The notes beneath the pieces were generated by a model. It ran no database searches, was not told the DNA's origin, and saw nothing but the letters and a program-made list of their open reading frames with translations. DNA of 60,646 nucleotides from Chitinophagaceae bacterium (GTDB taxonomy: Bacteria; Bacteroidota; Bacteroidia; Chitinophagales; Chitinophagaceae): NCBI GenBank assembly GCA_027484165.1, contig JAIXWH010000083.1, positions 1 through 60,646 on the forward strand, in the 5' to 3' direction. Of the stretch, positions 36,230 through 46,296 are shown piece after piece; within the stretch, counting starts at the first letter, position 1; each line of letters begins with the position of its first letter. Made by a program: the position numbers and the translations under genes.

Positions 36230-36380
36230 TTTGATTTGATGATGTGTTGATTTGAAAATTTGGAGATACCTAATGTGAAAATTTGAAAACTCGACAATTT
36301 CACTATTTCAGAAAATACATTCAAAATCTCGTCAATAACTTATCAAATCAATCAATCTTCAAATCTTCAAATCAATTAAA
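36230..36380 (+). repeat. Imperfect inverted repeat (MITE/REP-like) between atpG and scpB
   Basis: The left arm (about 36233-36268, TTGATTTGAWGAT-like) and right arm (about 36338-36376, ...CTTCAAATCTTCAAATCAATT) are imperfect inverse copies around a centre of about 70 bases. Similar sequence occurs at 12240-12396. The right arm reaches the scpB start codon and may form part of its leader. Confidence 0.55.
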
Positions 36381-37088
36381 ATGGAAATATCAGAAATCAT
36401 ACCACATATAGAGGCTTTAATTTTTGCAAGTGACAAAGCATTATCAGCTGAGGAAATAAATGAGTTTGTCAACAACGCACTTGGCTTCATTGAAGACAGA
36501 GCAAGCATAGACCAGGTAGAATCTGCAATTCAGGGAATTAAGGAAAAATATGATACTGAATTTTACGCCTTCGAATTAAAACAAAGCGGTGGTGGCTGGC
36601 AATTTCTAACCAAACCACAGTTTCACAAAACAGTTGCTCTATTAAATGGCGATAAATTTTTAAAAAGACTATCTTCTGCTTCCCTTGAAACTCTAGCGAT
36701 TATTGCATATAAACAACCTATCACAAAAAGTGAAATAGAGTCTATCAGAGGAGTGAATTGCGATTATGCTGTTCAAAAATTATTGGAAAAAGACTTAATC
36801 ATAATCTCTGGAAGAAACGAAGAAGCAGTTGGCAAACCTCTCATCTACTCTACTTCAAAATCATTTATGGATTATTTTGGAATCAACAGCGCTGATGAGT
36901 TGCCTAAAATAAACGAAGTTTTGATGGAAGAATTAGTTAAAGCAACGGTAATGAATAGTAGTAGCATGCAAGATGAAGAAAACTCAACAAGAAATCCAGA
37001 AGAAATTGAATCAACTGAAAATATAACCAATGAAATTTCATCTCCTGATTTACCAGATAGCAATGACGTGGGTGAAAAAGAACAATAA
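36381..37088 (+). CDS. scpB: Segregation and condensation protein B
   Basis: 235 aa. Two winged-helix domains: IIPHIEALIFASDKALSAEEI at the N-terminus, and LKRLSSASLETLAIIAYKQPITKSEIESIRGVNCDYAVQKLLEKDLI (about 92-140), the strongly conserved core of ScpB. The last 50 residues are an acidic, Ser/Asn-rich tail. It joins SMC and ScpA (not in this window) in chromosome condensation. A terminator follows the stop codon by 9 bases. Confidence 0.93.
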   Translation: MEISEIIPHIEALIFASDKALSAEEINEFVNNALGFIEDRASIDQVESAIQGIKEKYDTEFYAFELKQSGGGWQFLTKPQFHKTVALLNGDKFLKRLSSASLETLAIIAYKQPITKSEIESIRGVNCDYAVQKLLEKDLIIISGRNEEAVGKPLIYSTSKSFMDYFGINSADELPKINEVLMEELVKATVMNSSSMQDEENSTRNPEEIESTENITNEISSPDLPDSNDVGEKEQ

Positions 37089-37097
37089 CTTTTATTT

Positions 37098-37123
37098 AAA
37101 AGGCATTCAATATGCCTTTTTTT
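37098..37123 (+). terminator. Intrinsic terminator of scpB overlapping the lysA start codon
   Basis: A 9-bp stem (37098-37106 with 37112-37120), loop TCAAT and a run of seven T (37117-37123). The ATG of lysA (37112-37114) is the first three bases of the 3' arm, so the hairpin both ends scpB transcription and could sequester the lysA start. Confidence 0.8.
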
Positions 37124-38350
37124 ATTAAAGATAAAATAGCACAATTGGAAAATCTTTCGAATGAAACACTGATCAGTATAGCTCAAGAGTTTGGAACTCC
37201 GGTATACATTTACAATACTGAAAAAATCACAGAACAATACAAAAAATTAACTTCAGCATTCAGTTCTTGTAACGCAAAAATATTTTATGCGTGTAAGTCT
37301 CTAACGAATATCAATATCCTAAAGCATCTTCTTTCATTAGGATCATGTTTGGATTGTGTTAGCATTAATGAGGTGAAACTGGGATTACTTGCAGGATTTG
37401 CTCCACAACAAATATTGTATACACCAAACTGTGTTGATTTCAATGAAATGCTTGAAGCAAAAGAGCTAGGTGTAAACATCAACATTGACAATATTTCCAT
37501 ACTGGAGCAATTCGGTACTGCTTTTGGAAACTCTTATCCTGTTTGCATTCGACTCAATCCGCATATCATGGCGGGTGGTAATTTTAAAATTTCAACAGGG
37601 CATATAGACAGTAAGTTTGGTATTTCAATCCATCAATTAAGACATATTGAAAGGATAGTAAAATCCACCAATCTTAAAGTAGAAGGAATTCATATGCACA
37701 CCGGAAGTGAGATAAAAGACATCAATGTTTTTTTGATGGGATTGGAAGTGATGTTTGGAGTGGCGGAACATTTTCCTGATTTAAAATACATCGATTTGGG
37801 AAGCGGATTTAAAGTTTCCTATCAACCTGGAGATAAAGAAACTGATGTTAATGAGTTAGGTAACAAAGTGTCTGAAGCATTCTTGAAATATAAAAATGAA
37901 ACTGGAAAAAAATTGGAAGTGTGGTTCGAGCCTGGAAAATATTTGGTAAGTCAGTCAGGTTATTTTGTAGTGAAAGCAAATGTGATCAAGCAAACGCCAG
38001 CAACCGTTTTTGTTGGAGTTAACAGTGGATTCAATCATTTGATTCGTCCAATGATGTATGATGCGTATCATCACATCGAAAACATAACTAACACCAATGG
38101 AACTCCAAGAATTTATACTGTTGTTGGAAACATCTGTGAAACAGACACATTTGCATGGGACAGAACAATTAACGAAGTAAGAGAAGGAGATTTACTGGTG
38201 ATGTATAACGCTGGGGCTTATGGTTTTGAAATGTCATCAAATTTTAATTCCAGATTGAAGCCTGCTGAAGTGATGATTAAAGATGGTAAAACTATTTTAA
38301 TTAGAAGAAGAGACAATTTTGAAGATTTGTTGAGCAATCAAATCTACTAA
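37112..38350 (+). CDS. lysA: Diaminopimelate decarboxylase
   Basis: 412 aa fold-type III PLP enzyme. PLP Lys is K62 in FYACKSLTN; HMHTGSEI and DLGSGFKV (about 190-230) hold the phosphate; the C-terminal GNICETDTFAWDR carries the catalytic Cys, and YNAGAYGFEMSSNFN closes the site. It makes L-lysine from meso-DAP. No other in-frame Met exists before the conserved EFGTPVYIY, so the ATG inside the upstream terminator hairpin is the likeliest start. Transcription therefore requires readthrough or an uncharted promoter inside scpB. Confidence 0.93.
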   Translation: MPFFIKDKIAQLENLSNETLISIAQEFGTPVYIYNTEKITEQYKKLTSAFSSCNAKIFYACKSLTNINILKHLLSLGSCLDCVSINEVKLGLLAGFAPQQILYTPNCVDFNEMLEAKELGVNINIDNISILEQFGTAFGNSYPVCIRLNPHIMAGGNFKISTGHIDSKFGISIHQLRHIERIVKSTNLKVEGIHMHTGSEIKDINVFLMGLEVMFGVAEHFPDLKYIDLGSGFKVSYQPGDKETDVNELGNKVSEAFLKYKNETGKKLEVWFEPGKYLVSQSGYFVVKANVIKQTPATVFVGVNSGFNHLIRPMMYDAYHHIENITNTNGTPRIYTVVGNICETDTFAWDRTINEVREGDLLVMYNAGAYGFEMSSNFNSRLKPAEVMIKDGKTILIRRRDNFEDLLSNQIY

Positions 38351-38449
38351 AACCGTCTCTTTCAGTATTGATTTTAAATAGCTTGTATGTTGTAAATTGC
38401 ACAATTATACTAATGAAAGATTTTTGTGGACAGATTTTAATTTATAGTT

Positions 38450-40792
38450 ATGGCAAAACAAATTCGTAAGCAGGAAGCATTAGAATATCATGCAAAAGGA
38501 AGGCCCGGAAAAATAGAAGTTATCCCTTCAAAGGAAGCCAAAACACAAAGGGATTTGTCTTTGGCTTACTCTCCAGGTGTTGCAGAGCCTTGCAATGAAA
38601 TTGCTGCAAATAAAGAAGACGTATATAAATATACAGCAAAAGGAAATTTGGTAGGCGTAATTACCAATGGAACTGCTGTTTTAGGCTTAGGGAATATCGG
38701 ACCTGAAGCAAGCAAGCCTGTAATGGAGGGTAAGGGTGTATTGTTTAAAATATTTGCAGATATAGATGTATTTGATATCGAAATCAATGAAACAGACCCC
38801 AAAAAATTCGTTGAGATTGTAAAATCTTTGGAACCCACCTTTGGTGGAATTAACCTTGAGGATATTAAGGCTCCCGAATGTTTTTACATAGAGCAAGAAT
38901 TAAAAGCTCAATGCAATATTCCAATCATGCATGATGATCAGCATGGTACTGCTATCATTTCTGCTGCAGCTCTTCTGAATGCATTGGAAATACAAAAAAA
39001 GAAAATAGATAAAGTAAGATTTGTTGTAAATGGTGCCGGCGCTGCTGCGATGGCATGTATCAAACTTTATGAATCATTAGGCGCAAAACCTTCAAACTTT
39101 GTGATGTTTGATAAAAAAGGTATTTTATTCAAAGGAAGGCCTGACATAGAAGAGTATAAATTGAAGTTTTGTGTAGATGCTAAATATAAAGACTATGATT
39201 TAGGCAAAGCACTTAAAGATGCAGATGTGTTTTTAGGATTGAGTGTAGGAAATGTGGTAACAGAAGAAATGGTGAAATCAATGGCTAAAAATCCTATAGT
39301 TTTTGCGATGGCAAATCCTGATCCAGAGATTACCTACGACAAAGCATTGAATGCCAGAAAAGATGTGATTATGGCTACAGGAAGAAGCGACTATCCCAAT
39401 CAGGTGAATAATGTTTTGGGATTCCCTTATATCTTTCGTGGAGCCTTAGACGTTAGAGCAAAGCATATCAATGAGGAAATGAAGCTTGCTGCAGTAAAGG
39501 CGCTTGCAGAACTGGCTAAAACTCCTGTACCGGATATTGTTAATTTGGCTTACAATGAAAAAACAATTTCGTTTGGACCTACATACATCATTCCAAAACC
39601 TTTTGATCCAAGATTATTGTCAACAGTAGCGCCAGCCGTTGCAAAAGCAGCAATTGAAAGTGGAGTAGCTAGAATAAAAATAACGGATTGGGAAGCATAT
39701 GAAATAGAATTAAATAAGAGATTGGGATTGGATAACCAGCTCAGTCGTATATTGAGCAATAAAGCAAAGAGCAATCCTAAAAGAGTAATTTTTGCTGATG
39801 CAGAGAACGCTAAAATACTCAAAGCGGCTCAAATGGTAGTTGAAGAAGGTATCGGATACCCTATACTGTTAGGTAATGAAAATAAAATTAAAAAGATTGC
39901 TGAAGAAAATGCTGTCGATTTAGATGACATGCCTATAATCGATCCTAAAAGTGATGAGCATGAGGAATTAAGAAAAGAATTTAGCGAGCTTTTCTTTGAA
40001 AAAAGACAAAGAAAAGGAATCAATAAATATGAAGCACTGAAAGCGATGAAAGACAGAAATCATTTCGGCTGCATGATGGTTGAAACCGGAGAAGCAGATT
40101 GTATGATTAGTGGTTTAAGCAGAAATTATCCCGACACCATAAGACCTGCACTACATATTATAGGTACAGAAGATGGAGTAAAAAAGATTGCAGGTATGTA
40201 TCTGCTTTTTACCAAAAGAGGTCCTTTATTTCTTGCAGACACTACAGTCAATTTCAATCCTACTGCAGAGGAATTAGCTGAAATCACCATGCTTGTTGCA
40301 AAAGAAGTACGCCAATTCAATATCGTACCTAAAATTGCAATGCTCTCCTATTCTAATTTCGGAAGCTCTAATTCTCCTGAAGCGAATACAGTAAGAGCTG
40401 CAAGAGAAATTGTAAAGAAAAAAAATCCTAATTTAATTTGCGATGGAGAGATACAAGGAATTCTTGCTTTCAACAAAGAAATTCTAAAAGAAAATTATCC
40501 TTTTACTGAGTTGGTTAATGGCGAGGTGAATGTCTTGATTTTCCCTAATCTAGCAGCAGGAAACTTAGCCTATAATTTATTGCAGGAAGTTGGAGGTGCT
40601 GATAGCATTGGCCCTATATTATTGGGTATGAAAAAACCAGTTCACGTTTTACAATTGGGAAGTTCTATCCGTTCTATATTCAATATGGTGGTTATCGCAG
40701 TTGTAGATGCTCAGGCGAAGAATAAAGTAAATGTTCAGGAAGTTGTAAAAAGAAGTAAATGGTGGAGAAGAAAACCAAAACCTACTTCTTAA
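38450..40792 (+). CDS. maeB: NADP-dependent malic enzyme with phosphotransacetylase-like domain
   Basis: 780 aa two-domain protein. The malic enzyme part (about 1-430) shows [11 protein letters not shown], the catalytic region [10 protein letters not shown] and [13 protein letters not shown]ossmann motif. The C-terminal 330 residues ([18 protein letters not shown]...) belong to the phosphate acetyl/butyryltransferase family, usually regulatory in these fusions. It oxidatively decarboxylates malate to pyruvate. It starts 99 bases after lysA and ends 28 bases before the MlaE-like gene. Confidence 0.95.
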   Translation: MAKQIRKQEALEYHAKGRPGKIEVIPSKEAKTQRDLSLAYSPGVAEPCNEIAANKEDVYKYTAKGNLVGVITNGTAVLGLGNIGPEASKPVMEGKGVLFKIFADIDVFDIEINETDPKKFVEIVKSLEPTFGGINLEDIKAPECFYIEQELKAQCNIPIMHDDQHGTAIISAAALLNALEIQKKKIDKVRFVVNGAGAAAMACIKLYESLGAKPSNFVMFDKKGILFKGRPDIEEYKLKFCVDAKYKDYDLGKALKDADVFLGLSVGNVVTEEMVKSMAKNPIVFAMANPDPEITYDKALNARKDVIMATGRSDYPNQVNNVLGFPYIFRGALDVRAKHINEEMKLAAVKALAELAKTPVPDIVNLAYNEKTISFGPTYIIPKPFDPRLLSTVAPAVAKAAIESGVARIKITDWEAYEIELNKRLGLDNQLSRILSNKAKSNPKRVIFADAENAKILKAAQMVVEEGIGYPILLGNENKIKKIAEENAVDLDDMPIIDPKSDEHEELRKEFSELFFEKRQRKGINKYEALKAMKDRNHFGCMMVETGEADCMISGLSRNYPDTIRPALHIIGTEDGVKKIAGMYLLFTKRGPLFLADTTVNFNPTAEELAEITMLVAKEVRQFNIVPKIAMLSYSNFGSSNSPEANTVRAAREIVKKKNPNLICDGEIQGILAFNKEILKENYPFTELVNGEVNVLIFPNLAAGNLAYNLLQEVGGADSIGPILLGMKKPVHVLQLGSSIRSIFNMVVIAVVDAQAKNKVNVQEVVKRSKWWRRKPKPTS

Positions 40793-40820
40793 TAATTTTA
40801 AAAAAATACGATAATATAAA

Positions 40821-41558
40821 ATGACATTTTTCACACACTTTGGTCGCTACATCCTCATGCTGAAATGGATGTTCAGCAAACCTGAAAATCCAAAGTTGTA
40901 TTGGAAAGAGTTTATGCATCAATGCTCCGAGATTGGAATTGGATCCATTGGAATCGTAAGTATCATATCTGTTTTCATGGGTGCGGTTAGTGCGGTGCAG
41001 ACTGCCTATCAAATCGTAAATCCATTAGTATCAAAACTAATTATAGCTCAGATTATCAGAGACACTGTTATTCTCGAATTCGCTCCTACTCTTATTTGTA
41101 TTGTACTGGCTGGTGTTGTAGGTAGTAAAATTGCTAGCGAACTTGGAAATATGAGAGTAAGTGAACAAATTGATGCTCTTGAAATTATGGGCATCAATAC
41201 CAGAACCTATCTCATCTTACCTAAAATTTGCGCTGCAATAGCAACCATTCCTATGCTGGTAATTTTGTCTATGGTGCTTGGAATTCTTGGTGGCAGAATA
41301 ACAGTAGGTTTGTCGGGCATTATTTCAACTGAAACATACGATATGGGATTAAGAGAACTCTTTGTTCCCTACAATGTTTTTTTTGCAATGATGAAAGCCT
41401 ACACATTCGCATTCATTATCAGTTCAATCCCTGCTTATTTTGGGTATCACTTAAAAGGGGGTTCTCTTGAAATCGGCAGAAGCAGTACGAGATCTGTAGT
41501 CGTAAGTTGTATAGTGATATTGATTGCAGATTATGTATTAGCTGCTTTATTACTTTGA
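40821..41558 (+). CDS. MlaE/YrbE-family ABC transporter permease
   Basis: 245 aa with five to six membrane helices. Family markers are GSIGIVSIISVFMGAVSAVQTAYQI, RDTVILEFAPTLICIVLAGVVGSKIASELG (about 75-110) with the conserved EFAP and EL motifs, and the EIMGINTRTYLILPK block. Such permeases move phospholipids or sterols between the membranes. The ATPase is the next gene. No MlaD/MCE gene is adjacent here. Confidence 0.92.
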   Translation: MTFFTHFGRYILMLKWMFSKPENPKLYWKEFMHQCSEIGIGSIGIVSIISVFMGAVSAVQTAYQIVNPLVSKLIIAQIIRDTVILEFAPTLICIVLAGVVGSKIASELGNMRVSEQIDALEIMGINTRTYLILPKICAAIATIPMLVILSMVLGILGGRITVGLSGIISTETYDMGLRELFVPYNVFFAMMKAYTFAFIISSIPAYFGYHLKGGSLEIGRSSTRSVVVSCIVILIADYVLAALLL

Positions 41559-41571
41559 TAGATTTAATTAC

Positions 41572-42339
41572 ATGATTGAATTTAAAAACATAACAAAACG
41601 CTTTGGAGATAAGTTAGTCTTAAATGATGTGAGCCATGCTATGCAGACTGGCAAAACCAATCTTATCATCGGTACAAGCGGAAGTGGTAAAACCGTTTTG
41701 CAAAAATGTTTAGTTGGCTTGTTTGAACCTGATCAAGGTGAAATTATTTACGATGGAGTTAGTTTTACTGAAATGGAAGATGAACAAAGAAAATTATTGC
41801 GTCAGCAAATTGGCATGTTGTTTCAAGGCTCTGCACTCTTCGACAGCATGACTGTAGAAGACAATGTAAAATTTCCTTTAGACATGTTCACCAAAGATTC
41901 AGAGTCTAAAAAACTGAAAAGGGTAAATGAAGTTTTAGAACGAGTTAATCTTGTAGCAAGTAATAAAAAATATCCATCTGAAATTAGCGGTGGAATGAAA
42001 AAAAGAGTAGGTATTGCAAGAGCTATTGTTTTAAATCCGAAATATCTTTTTTGTGATGAGCCCAACTCCGGTTTGGATCCACAAACTTCTATGGTAATTG
42101 ACAAGCTAATTTATGATATCACAAAGGAATTCAATACCACTACAATCATTAACACCCATGATATGAATAGCGTAATGGAAATTGGTGATAATATTTTATA
42201 TATGAAGAATGGTAAGAAAGAATGGACAGGCAATAAAAAAGACATCATCTTCTCCGAAAATAAAAATTTGAACGATTTTATTTTCGCTTCCGAGTTTTTA
42301 CAAGGAGCTAAAAAATTAAGAATGATGGAGGGGAAATAG
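41572..42339 (+). CDS. MlaF-family ABC transporter ATPase
   Basis: 255 aa. Walker A GTSGSGKT (about 34-41), signature ISGGMKKRVGIARAI, Walker B YLFCDEPNSGLDP and the H-loop NTHD are all present. It is paired with the MlaE-like permease gene, which ends 13 bases upstream. It should power lipid transport for outer-membrane maintenance. Confidence 0.93.
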   Translation: MIEFKNITKRFGDKLVLNDVSHAMQTGKTNLIIGTSGSGKTVLQKCLVGLFEPDQGEIIYDGVSFTEMEDEQRKLLRQQIGMLFQGSALFDSMTVEDNVKFPLDMFTKDSESKKLKRVNEVLERVNLVASNKKYPSEISGGMKKRVGIARAIVLNPKYLFCDEPNSGLDPQTSMVIDKLIYDITKEFNTTTIINTHDMNSVMEIGDNILYMKNGKKEWTGNKKDIIFSENKNLNDFIFASEFLQGAKKLRMMEGK

Positions 42340-42456
42340 TTGATTAGTTGAGAGGTAGATTAGTTTTTCTTAAATCCGCTTTGATTAGAGCCACAAACCT
42401 TTTAAACGTTGTTGAACGTTTTCAACATACAAAACCTCAATTTCATTCAACTCCCT

Positions 42457-42464
42457 TATCTTTG
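42457..42464 (+). promoter_or_regulatory. -7 box of sucD
   Basis: TATCTTTG on the + strand, 39 bases before the sucD ATG at 42503, matching TAnnTTTG. No TTG at the usual -33 distance; upstream GTTGAACGTTTTCAAC (42411-42426) is a near-perfect dyad that might bind a regulator. Confidence 0.5.
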
Positions 42465-42502
42465 CAAAAATTTTATTCAATCACATCTATTTTATAAAAA
42501 AC

Positions 42503-43378
42503 ATGTCAGTTTTAGTAAACAAAAGTTCAAAAGTAATTGTACAAGGTTTTACAGGTACAGAAGGTACATTTCATGCAACTCAAATGATTGAGTATGGTAC
42601 AAACGTTGTAGGTGGTGTTACTCCCGGAAAAGGAGGCTCTACACACTTGGATAAACCAGTTTTTAATACGGTAGCTGATGCTGTAAAAACTGCCGGAGCT
42701 AATGTGAGTATCATATTTGTTCCTCCTGCATTTGCAGCTGACGCAATCATGGAAGCTGCTGAAGCAGGAATCGCTTTAGTGGTTTGTATCACAGAGGGAA
42801 TTCCTGTTCAAGATATGGTTAAGGTAAAAAATTATTTACAAGGTTCAAATACTCGTTTAATAGGGCCTAATTGTCCAGGCGTTATCACTGCAGAAGAATG
42901 TAAAGTTGGAATCATGCCTGGTTTTATCTTCAAAAAAGGAAGAATTGGTATTGTATCTAAATCTGGCACATTGACTTATGAAGCAGCTGATCAGGTAGCA
43001 AAAGCTGGAATGGGCATTTCTACTGCTATAGGCATTGGCGGAGATCCAATTATCGGAACTACAACCAAAGAAGCCGTTGAATTATTAATGAATGATAATG
43101 AAACTGATGCGATTGTGATGATTGGTGAAATTGGTGGTGGAATGGAAGCTGAAGCCGCTCATTATATTAAATCTACCGGAAATAAAAAACCAGTCGTTGG
43201 GTTCATTGCAGGCCAAACAGCTCCTCCTGGTAGAAGAATGGGCCATGCTGGTGCCATTGTTGGTGGTGCTGATGATACTGCTGCTGCAAAAATGAAAATT
43301 ATGGGCGAATGTGGCATTCATGTAGTTGCTAGCCCTGCTGATATTGGTAAAACTATGGCAGAAGCTTTGAAAAAGTAA
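42503..43378 (+). CDS. sucD: Succinyl-CoA ligase alpha subunit
   Basis: 291 aa. The CoA-binding [17 protein letters not shown] region (16-32), IGPNCPGVI (120-128), and the phosphohistidine H248 in [13 protein letters not shown] are the alpha-subunit hallmarks. Forms succinyl-CoA synthetase of the TCA cycle with SucB/SucC, whose gene is not in the window. Followed within 17 bases by a strong terminator. Confidence 0.95.
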   Translation: MSVLVNKSSKVIVQGFTGTEGTFHATQMIEYGTNVVGGVTPGKGGSTHLDKPVFNTVADAVKTAGANVSIIFVPPAFAADAIMEAAEAGIALVVCITEGIPVQDMVKVKNYLQGSNTRLIGPNCPGVITAEECKVGIMPGFIFKKGRIGIVSKSGTLTYEAADQVAKAGMGISTAIGIGGDPIIGTTTKEAVELLMNDNETDAIVMIGEIGGGMEAEAAHYIKSTGNKKPVVGFIAGQTAPPGRRMGHAGAIVGGADDTAAAKMKIMGECGIHVVASPADIGKTMAEALKK

Positions 43379-43394
43379 AAAATTGAAAAATGAT

Positions 43395-43428
43395 AAAAAA
43401 AACTCCGTTGTAATTACGGAGTTTTTTT
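43395..43428 (+). terminator. Intrinsic terminator after sucD
   Basis: Stem ACTCCGT/ACGGAGT, extended by A7 and T7 runs (43395-43408 with 43416-43428), loop of about 7 bases. It sits inside the 5' part of the longest open frame of the next gene, supporting a start further downstream. Confidence 0.88.
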
Positions 43429-43457
43429 ATGGGCATAAATTAAATAATTTCGTGATT

Positions 43458-43856
43458 ATGAAAAATGAACCTATATATAATATCCCTCTGAGATACCGTA
43501 AAATGGAAAATCTACATATTGTCTTTTGGCTGTTTAAAGACATCGCCTGGTGCATGATATGGAAACCCTTGGGTATAGCAATGATATTTCCCACTCTGAT
43601 TATTTCGATATTAATTGCCTGGCGTACAAAAAATATCATGAGTGAGGTTTGCCATAATCTTGCCATCACGGTTTGGATTAGTGCCAACAGTTATTGGATG
43701 ATTAGCGAATTTTTCAATTTTGATGCGCTCCCATTATTTGGTGATTATACCTATAAACACTTGGCCATTATTCCCTTTACACTGGGAATAATGTTCTTGG
43801 CTTTTTATTACATTATTTGGAAACCTAAGCACAAAGAAGAATTGGAAACGATGTAG
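43458..43856 (+). CDS. Small conserved membrane protein, function unknown
   Basis: 132 aa from the ATG at 43458; the longer frame from 43383 would run through the sucD terminator. Three or four membrane helices (about 20-52, 64-86, 99-122) with an aromatic-rich sequence (WLFKDIAWCMIWKP, ISANSYWMISEFF). No enzyme motif. I do not recognise a named family. It stands alone between sucD and aspS. Confidence 0.7.
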   Translation: MKNEPIYNIPLRYRKMENLHIVFWLFKDIAWCMIWKPLGIAMIFPTLIISILIAWRTKNIMSEVCHNLAITVWISANSYWMISEFFNFDALPLFGDYTYKHLAIIPFTLGIMFLAFYYIIWKPKHKEELETM

Positions 43857-43887
43857 TGCCTTTCTTTTCGAAGGAATTTGTTTAACT

Positions 43888-43895
43888 TATATTTG
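43888..43895 (+). promoter_or_regulatory. -7 box of aspS
   Basis: TATATTTG, matching TAnnTTTG, 31 bases before the aspS ATG at 43926. It lies inside a TTG-initiated upstream extension of the open frame, which therefore is untranslated. Confidence 0.5.
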
Positions 43896-43925
43896 CATAC
43901 TTATTTAATTTATTATCACATTATC

Positions 43926-45755
43926 ATGTTTAGAACACACACCTGCGGAGATTTAAGAATACAAGATGTCAATAATAAAGTAACGCTTTCAGGATGGGTA
44001 CAAACCATCAGAAAATTTGGAAGCATCACTTTTGTAGATCTAAGAGATCGTTATGGAATTACTCAATTACTTTTCTCCGAATCATTGAACGAAAAACTGG
44101 AAGCCAATCCATTAGGCAGAGAGTTTGTTTTGCAGGTAACCGGAACCGTTAATGAAAGAAGTAATAAAAACAATAATATTCCTACTGGAGAAATTGAATT
44201 GCTTGTAAATGAATTTTCCATTTTGAATAAATCCATGACTCCCCCATTCACCATTCAGGATGATACGGATGGCGGAGATGATTTGAGAATGAAATACAGA
44301 TTTCTTGACCTAAGAAGAAATGCAGTAAAAAAGAATTTGGAATTAAGATATGCAGTAGGAAGAAGCACCAGAAACTATCTGCATGAACAAAACTTCATGG
44401 ATATTGAAACCCCTTTTTTAATAAAATCAACACCTGAAGGTGCAAGAGATTTTGTTGTTCCAAGCAGAATGAACCCCGGTCAGTTTTATGCACTACCCCA
44501 ATCTCCTCAAACCTTCAAACAATTGTTGATGGTGAGTGGTTACGACAGATACTACCAAATCGTAAAATGCTTCAGAGATGAGGATTTAAGAGCCGACAGA
44601 CAGCCAGAGTTTACACAAATCGATTGTGAGATGGCTTTTGTAGAGCAGGAAGATATTTTAAATATGTTTGAAAATCTGATTAAAAGAATTTTTAAAGATG
44701 TAAAAAACATCGACTACTCTGAAGCTGTTAATAGAATGACTTGGGAAAACGCCATGTGGACTTATGGTAATGACAAACCAGATATCCGATTTGACATGAA
44801 ACTTTGCAATCTAAAATTCCCTTCGCATACCTTCCCTAATCAAACCGATATTTCTTCTTTGATTAATGGAGTTGACTTCAAAGTATTCGACGAAGCAGAA
44901 ACTGTTGTTGCCATTGCTGCTCCAGGATGTTGTGAATATACCCGTAAACAAACCGACGAACTAACAGAATGGGTTAAACGTCCACAAATTGGTATGAAAG
45001 GTATGGTGTTTATCAAATGTAATTTAGACGGCACCTTCAAAAGCAGTGTTGATAAATTTTATTCTGAAGAAAAGTTAAAAGCAATTGCTGAAGCAACTCA
45101 TGCAAAAGCTGGCGACCTGGTTCTAATCTTAGCAGGATCCGAAGAAAGAACTAGAAAAGCAACCAGTGAACTTCGCTTGTATTTAGGACAACAATTAGGA
45201 TTAAGAAAAGCAGATGAATTCAAACTCTTATGGGTCTTAGATTTTCCTCTTTTTGAATATGCTGAAGAAGATAACAGATGGGTTGCAAGGCATCATCCAT
45301 TCACTTCTCCTAAGCCTTCAGACATTGCAACAATGATCAATAACAATCCTGCTATTGAAAATGCTGCTGAGTACTTAAAACATCCTTATGCAAATATCAA
45401 AGCCAATGCTTATGATATGGTGTTAAATGGTAACGAAATTGGTGGAGGTAGTATCCGTATTTTCCAAAAAGAACTCCAACAAAAAATGTTTGCTGCCTTA
45501 GGTATGGACGAACATGAACAACAACACAAATTTGGCTTCTTGTTAGGAGCATTTGAATATGGAGCTCCACCCCATGGAGGTATTGCCTTTGGCTTCGACA
45601 GACTTTGCTCAATTTTAGGAGGAAGTGAGAGCATCAGAGACTTTATTGCCTTCCCTAAAAATAACAGCGGAAGAGATGTTATGATTGATGCGCCTTCTTC
45701 TATCGATGATAAACAATTCAATGAATTACAAATCAAATTGGATTTAAAGGCTTAA
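43926..45755 (+). CDS. aspS: Aspartyl-tRNA synthetase
   Basis: 609 aa from the ATG at 43926. N-terminal OB fold ([27 protein letters not shown]), class II motif 2 [23 protein letters not shown] insertion, and motif 3 [14 protein letters not shown] close to the C-terminus. The insertion and length indicate the bacterial type. Charges tRNA-Asp. No overlap with neighbours; it ends 79 bases before the IS200-like transposase. Confidence 0.96.
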   Translation: MFRTHTCGDLRIQDVNNKVTLSGWVQTIRKFGSITFVDLRDRYGITQLLFSESLNEKLEANPLGREFVLQVTGTVNERSNKNNNIPTGEIELLVNEFSILNKSMTPPFTIQDDTDGGDDLRMKYRFLDLRRNAVKKNLELRYAVGRSTRNYLHEQNFMDIETPFLIKSTPEGARDFVVPSRMNPGQFYALPQSPQTFKQLLMVSGYDRYYQIVKCFRDEDLRADRQPEFTQIDCEMAFVEQEDILNMFENLIKRIFKDVKNIDYSEAVNRMTWENAMWTYGNDKPDIRFDMKLCNLKFPSHTFPNQTDISSLINGVDFKVFDEAETVVAIAAPGCCEYTRKQTDELTEWVKRPQIGMKGMVFIKCNLDGTFKSSVDKFYSEEKLKAIAEATHAKAGDLVLILAGSEERTRKATSELRLYLGQQLGLRKADEFKLLWVLDFPLFEYAEEDNRWVARHHPFTSPKPSDIATMINNNPAIENAAEYLKHPYANIKANAYDMVLNGNEIGGGSIRIFQKELQQKMFAALGMDEHEQQHKFGFLLGAFEYGAPPHGGIAFGFDRLCSILGGSESIRDFIAFPKNNSGRDVMIDAPSSIDDKQFNELQIKLDLKA

Positions 45756-45796
45756 TAAATTTCACTACGGCTAAATTTTATTAAGTAATGTTATTA

Positions 45797-45824
45797 CTAT
45801 TTTTATTTTTAAAAATAAGAATAG
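45797..45824 (+). repeat. Near-perfect 28-bp palindrome upstream of the transposase
   Basis: CTATT...AATAG ends enclose a symmetrical T/A-rich centre with one mismatched pair. It lies 10 bases before the transposase ATG. The AATAG end also occurs in the first bases of the downstream repeat units (TTAGAATAG). Confidence 0.6.
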
Positions 45825-45834
45825 AATTAACATT

Positions 45835-46296
45835 ATGGCAAATACTTACTCTCAAATACTCATTCATGTAGTATTCACTGTTAAAGGTAGATCGAACCTC
45901 ATTGAAAAAAAATGGAGAAACGATATACATAGATACATATCAGGAATTATCACTTCAAAAGGACAGAAGTCAATTATTGTAAATGGAGTGGCTGACCATG
46001 TACATTGTTTTATTGGACTTAACCCATCAATGTGTTTATCTGAATTAATCAGAGATGTAAAAAACAACTCTTCCAAATATATAAATGAAAAAAAAATTAT
46101 TAAGGGCAAATTCCAATGGCAAGAAGGTTTTGGGGCATTTTCTTATGCTACATCGCAGATTAAAAATGTGTACAATTATATTTTAAATCAAGAAGAACAT
46201 CACAAAAAGTCAAGTTTTAAAGAAGAGTATTTAGATCTTTTGGATAATTACAAAATTGAATACCATGAAAAGTATCTTTTCAACTTTTTAGAATAG
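45835..46296 (+). CDS. REP-associated / IS200-like tyrosine (Y1 HUH) transposase
   Basis: 153 aa. HUH metal-binding motif H55-V-H57 (ADHVHCF), catalytic Tyr probably Y115 with Q119 in VYNYILNQ, and conserved Trp at FQWQEGFGAFSYA. This is the TnpA/RAYT family, which cuts and joins single-stranded DNA at hairpins. The stop codon TAG is also part of the first repeat unit. An array of hairpin-forming repeats follows, so it is more likely a RAYT domesticated to REP elements than an active IS. No IS ends or accessory TnpB were found. Confidence 0.9.
   Translation: MANTYSQILIHVVFTVKGRSNLIEKKWRNDIHRYISGIITSKGQKSIIVNGVADHVHCFIGLNPSMCLSELIRDVKNNSSKYINEKKIIKGKFQWQEGFGAFSYATSQIKNVYNYILNQEEHHKKSSFKEEYLDLLDNYKIEYHEKYLFNFLE

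Noticed and set aside
43383-43457. Longer start for the membrane protein after sucD
   Set aside because: Those codons run through the sucD terminator hairpin; the ATG at 43458 is better placed.
45835-46296. Active IS200/IS605 insertion sequence
   Set aside because: No clear left and right element ends or TnpB; the associated repeat array favours a RAYT/REP arrangement.
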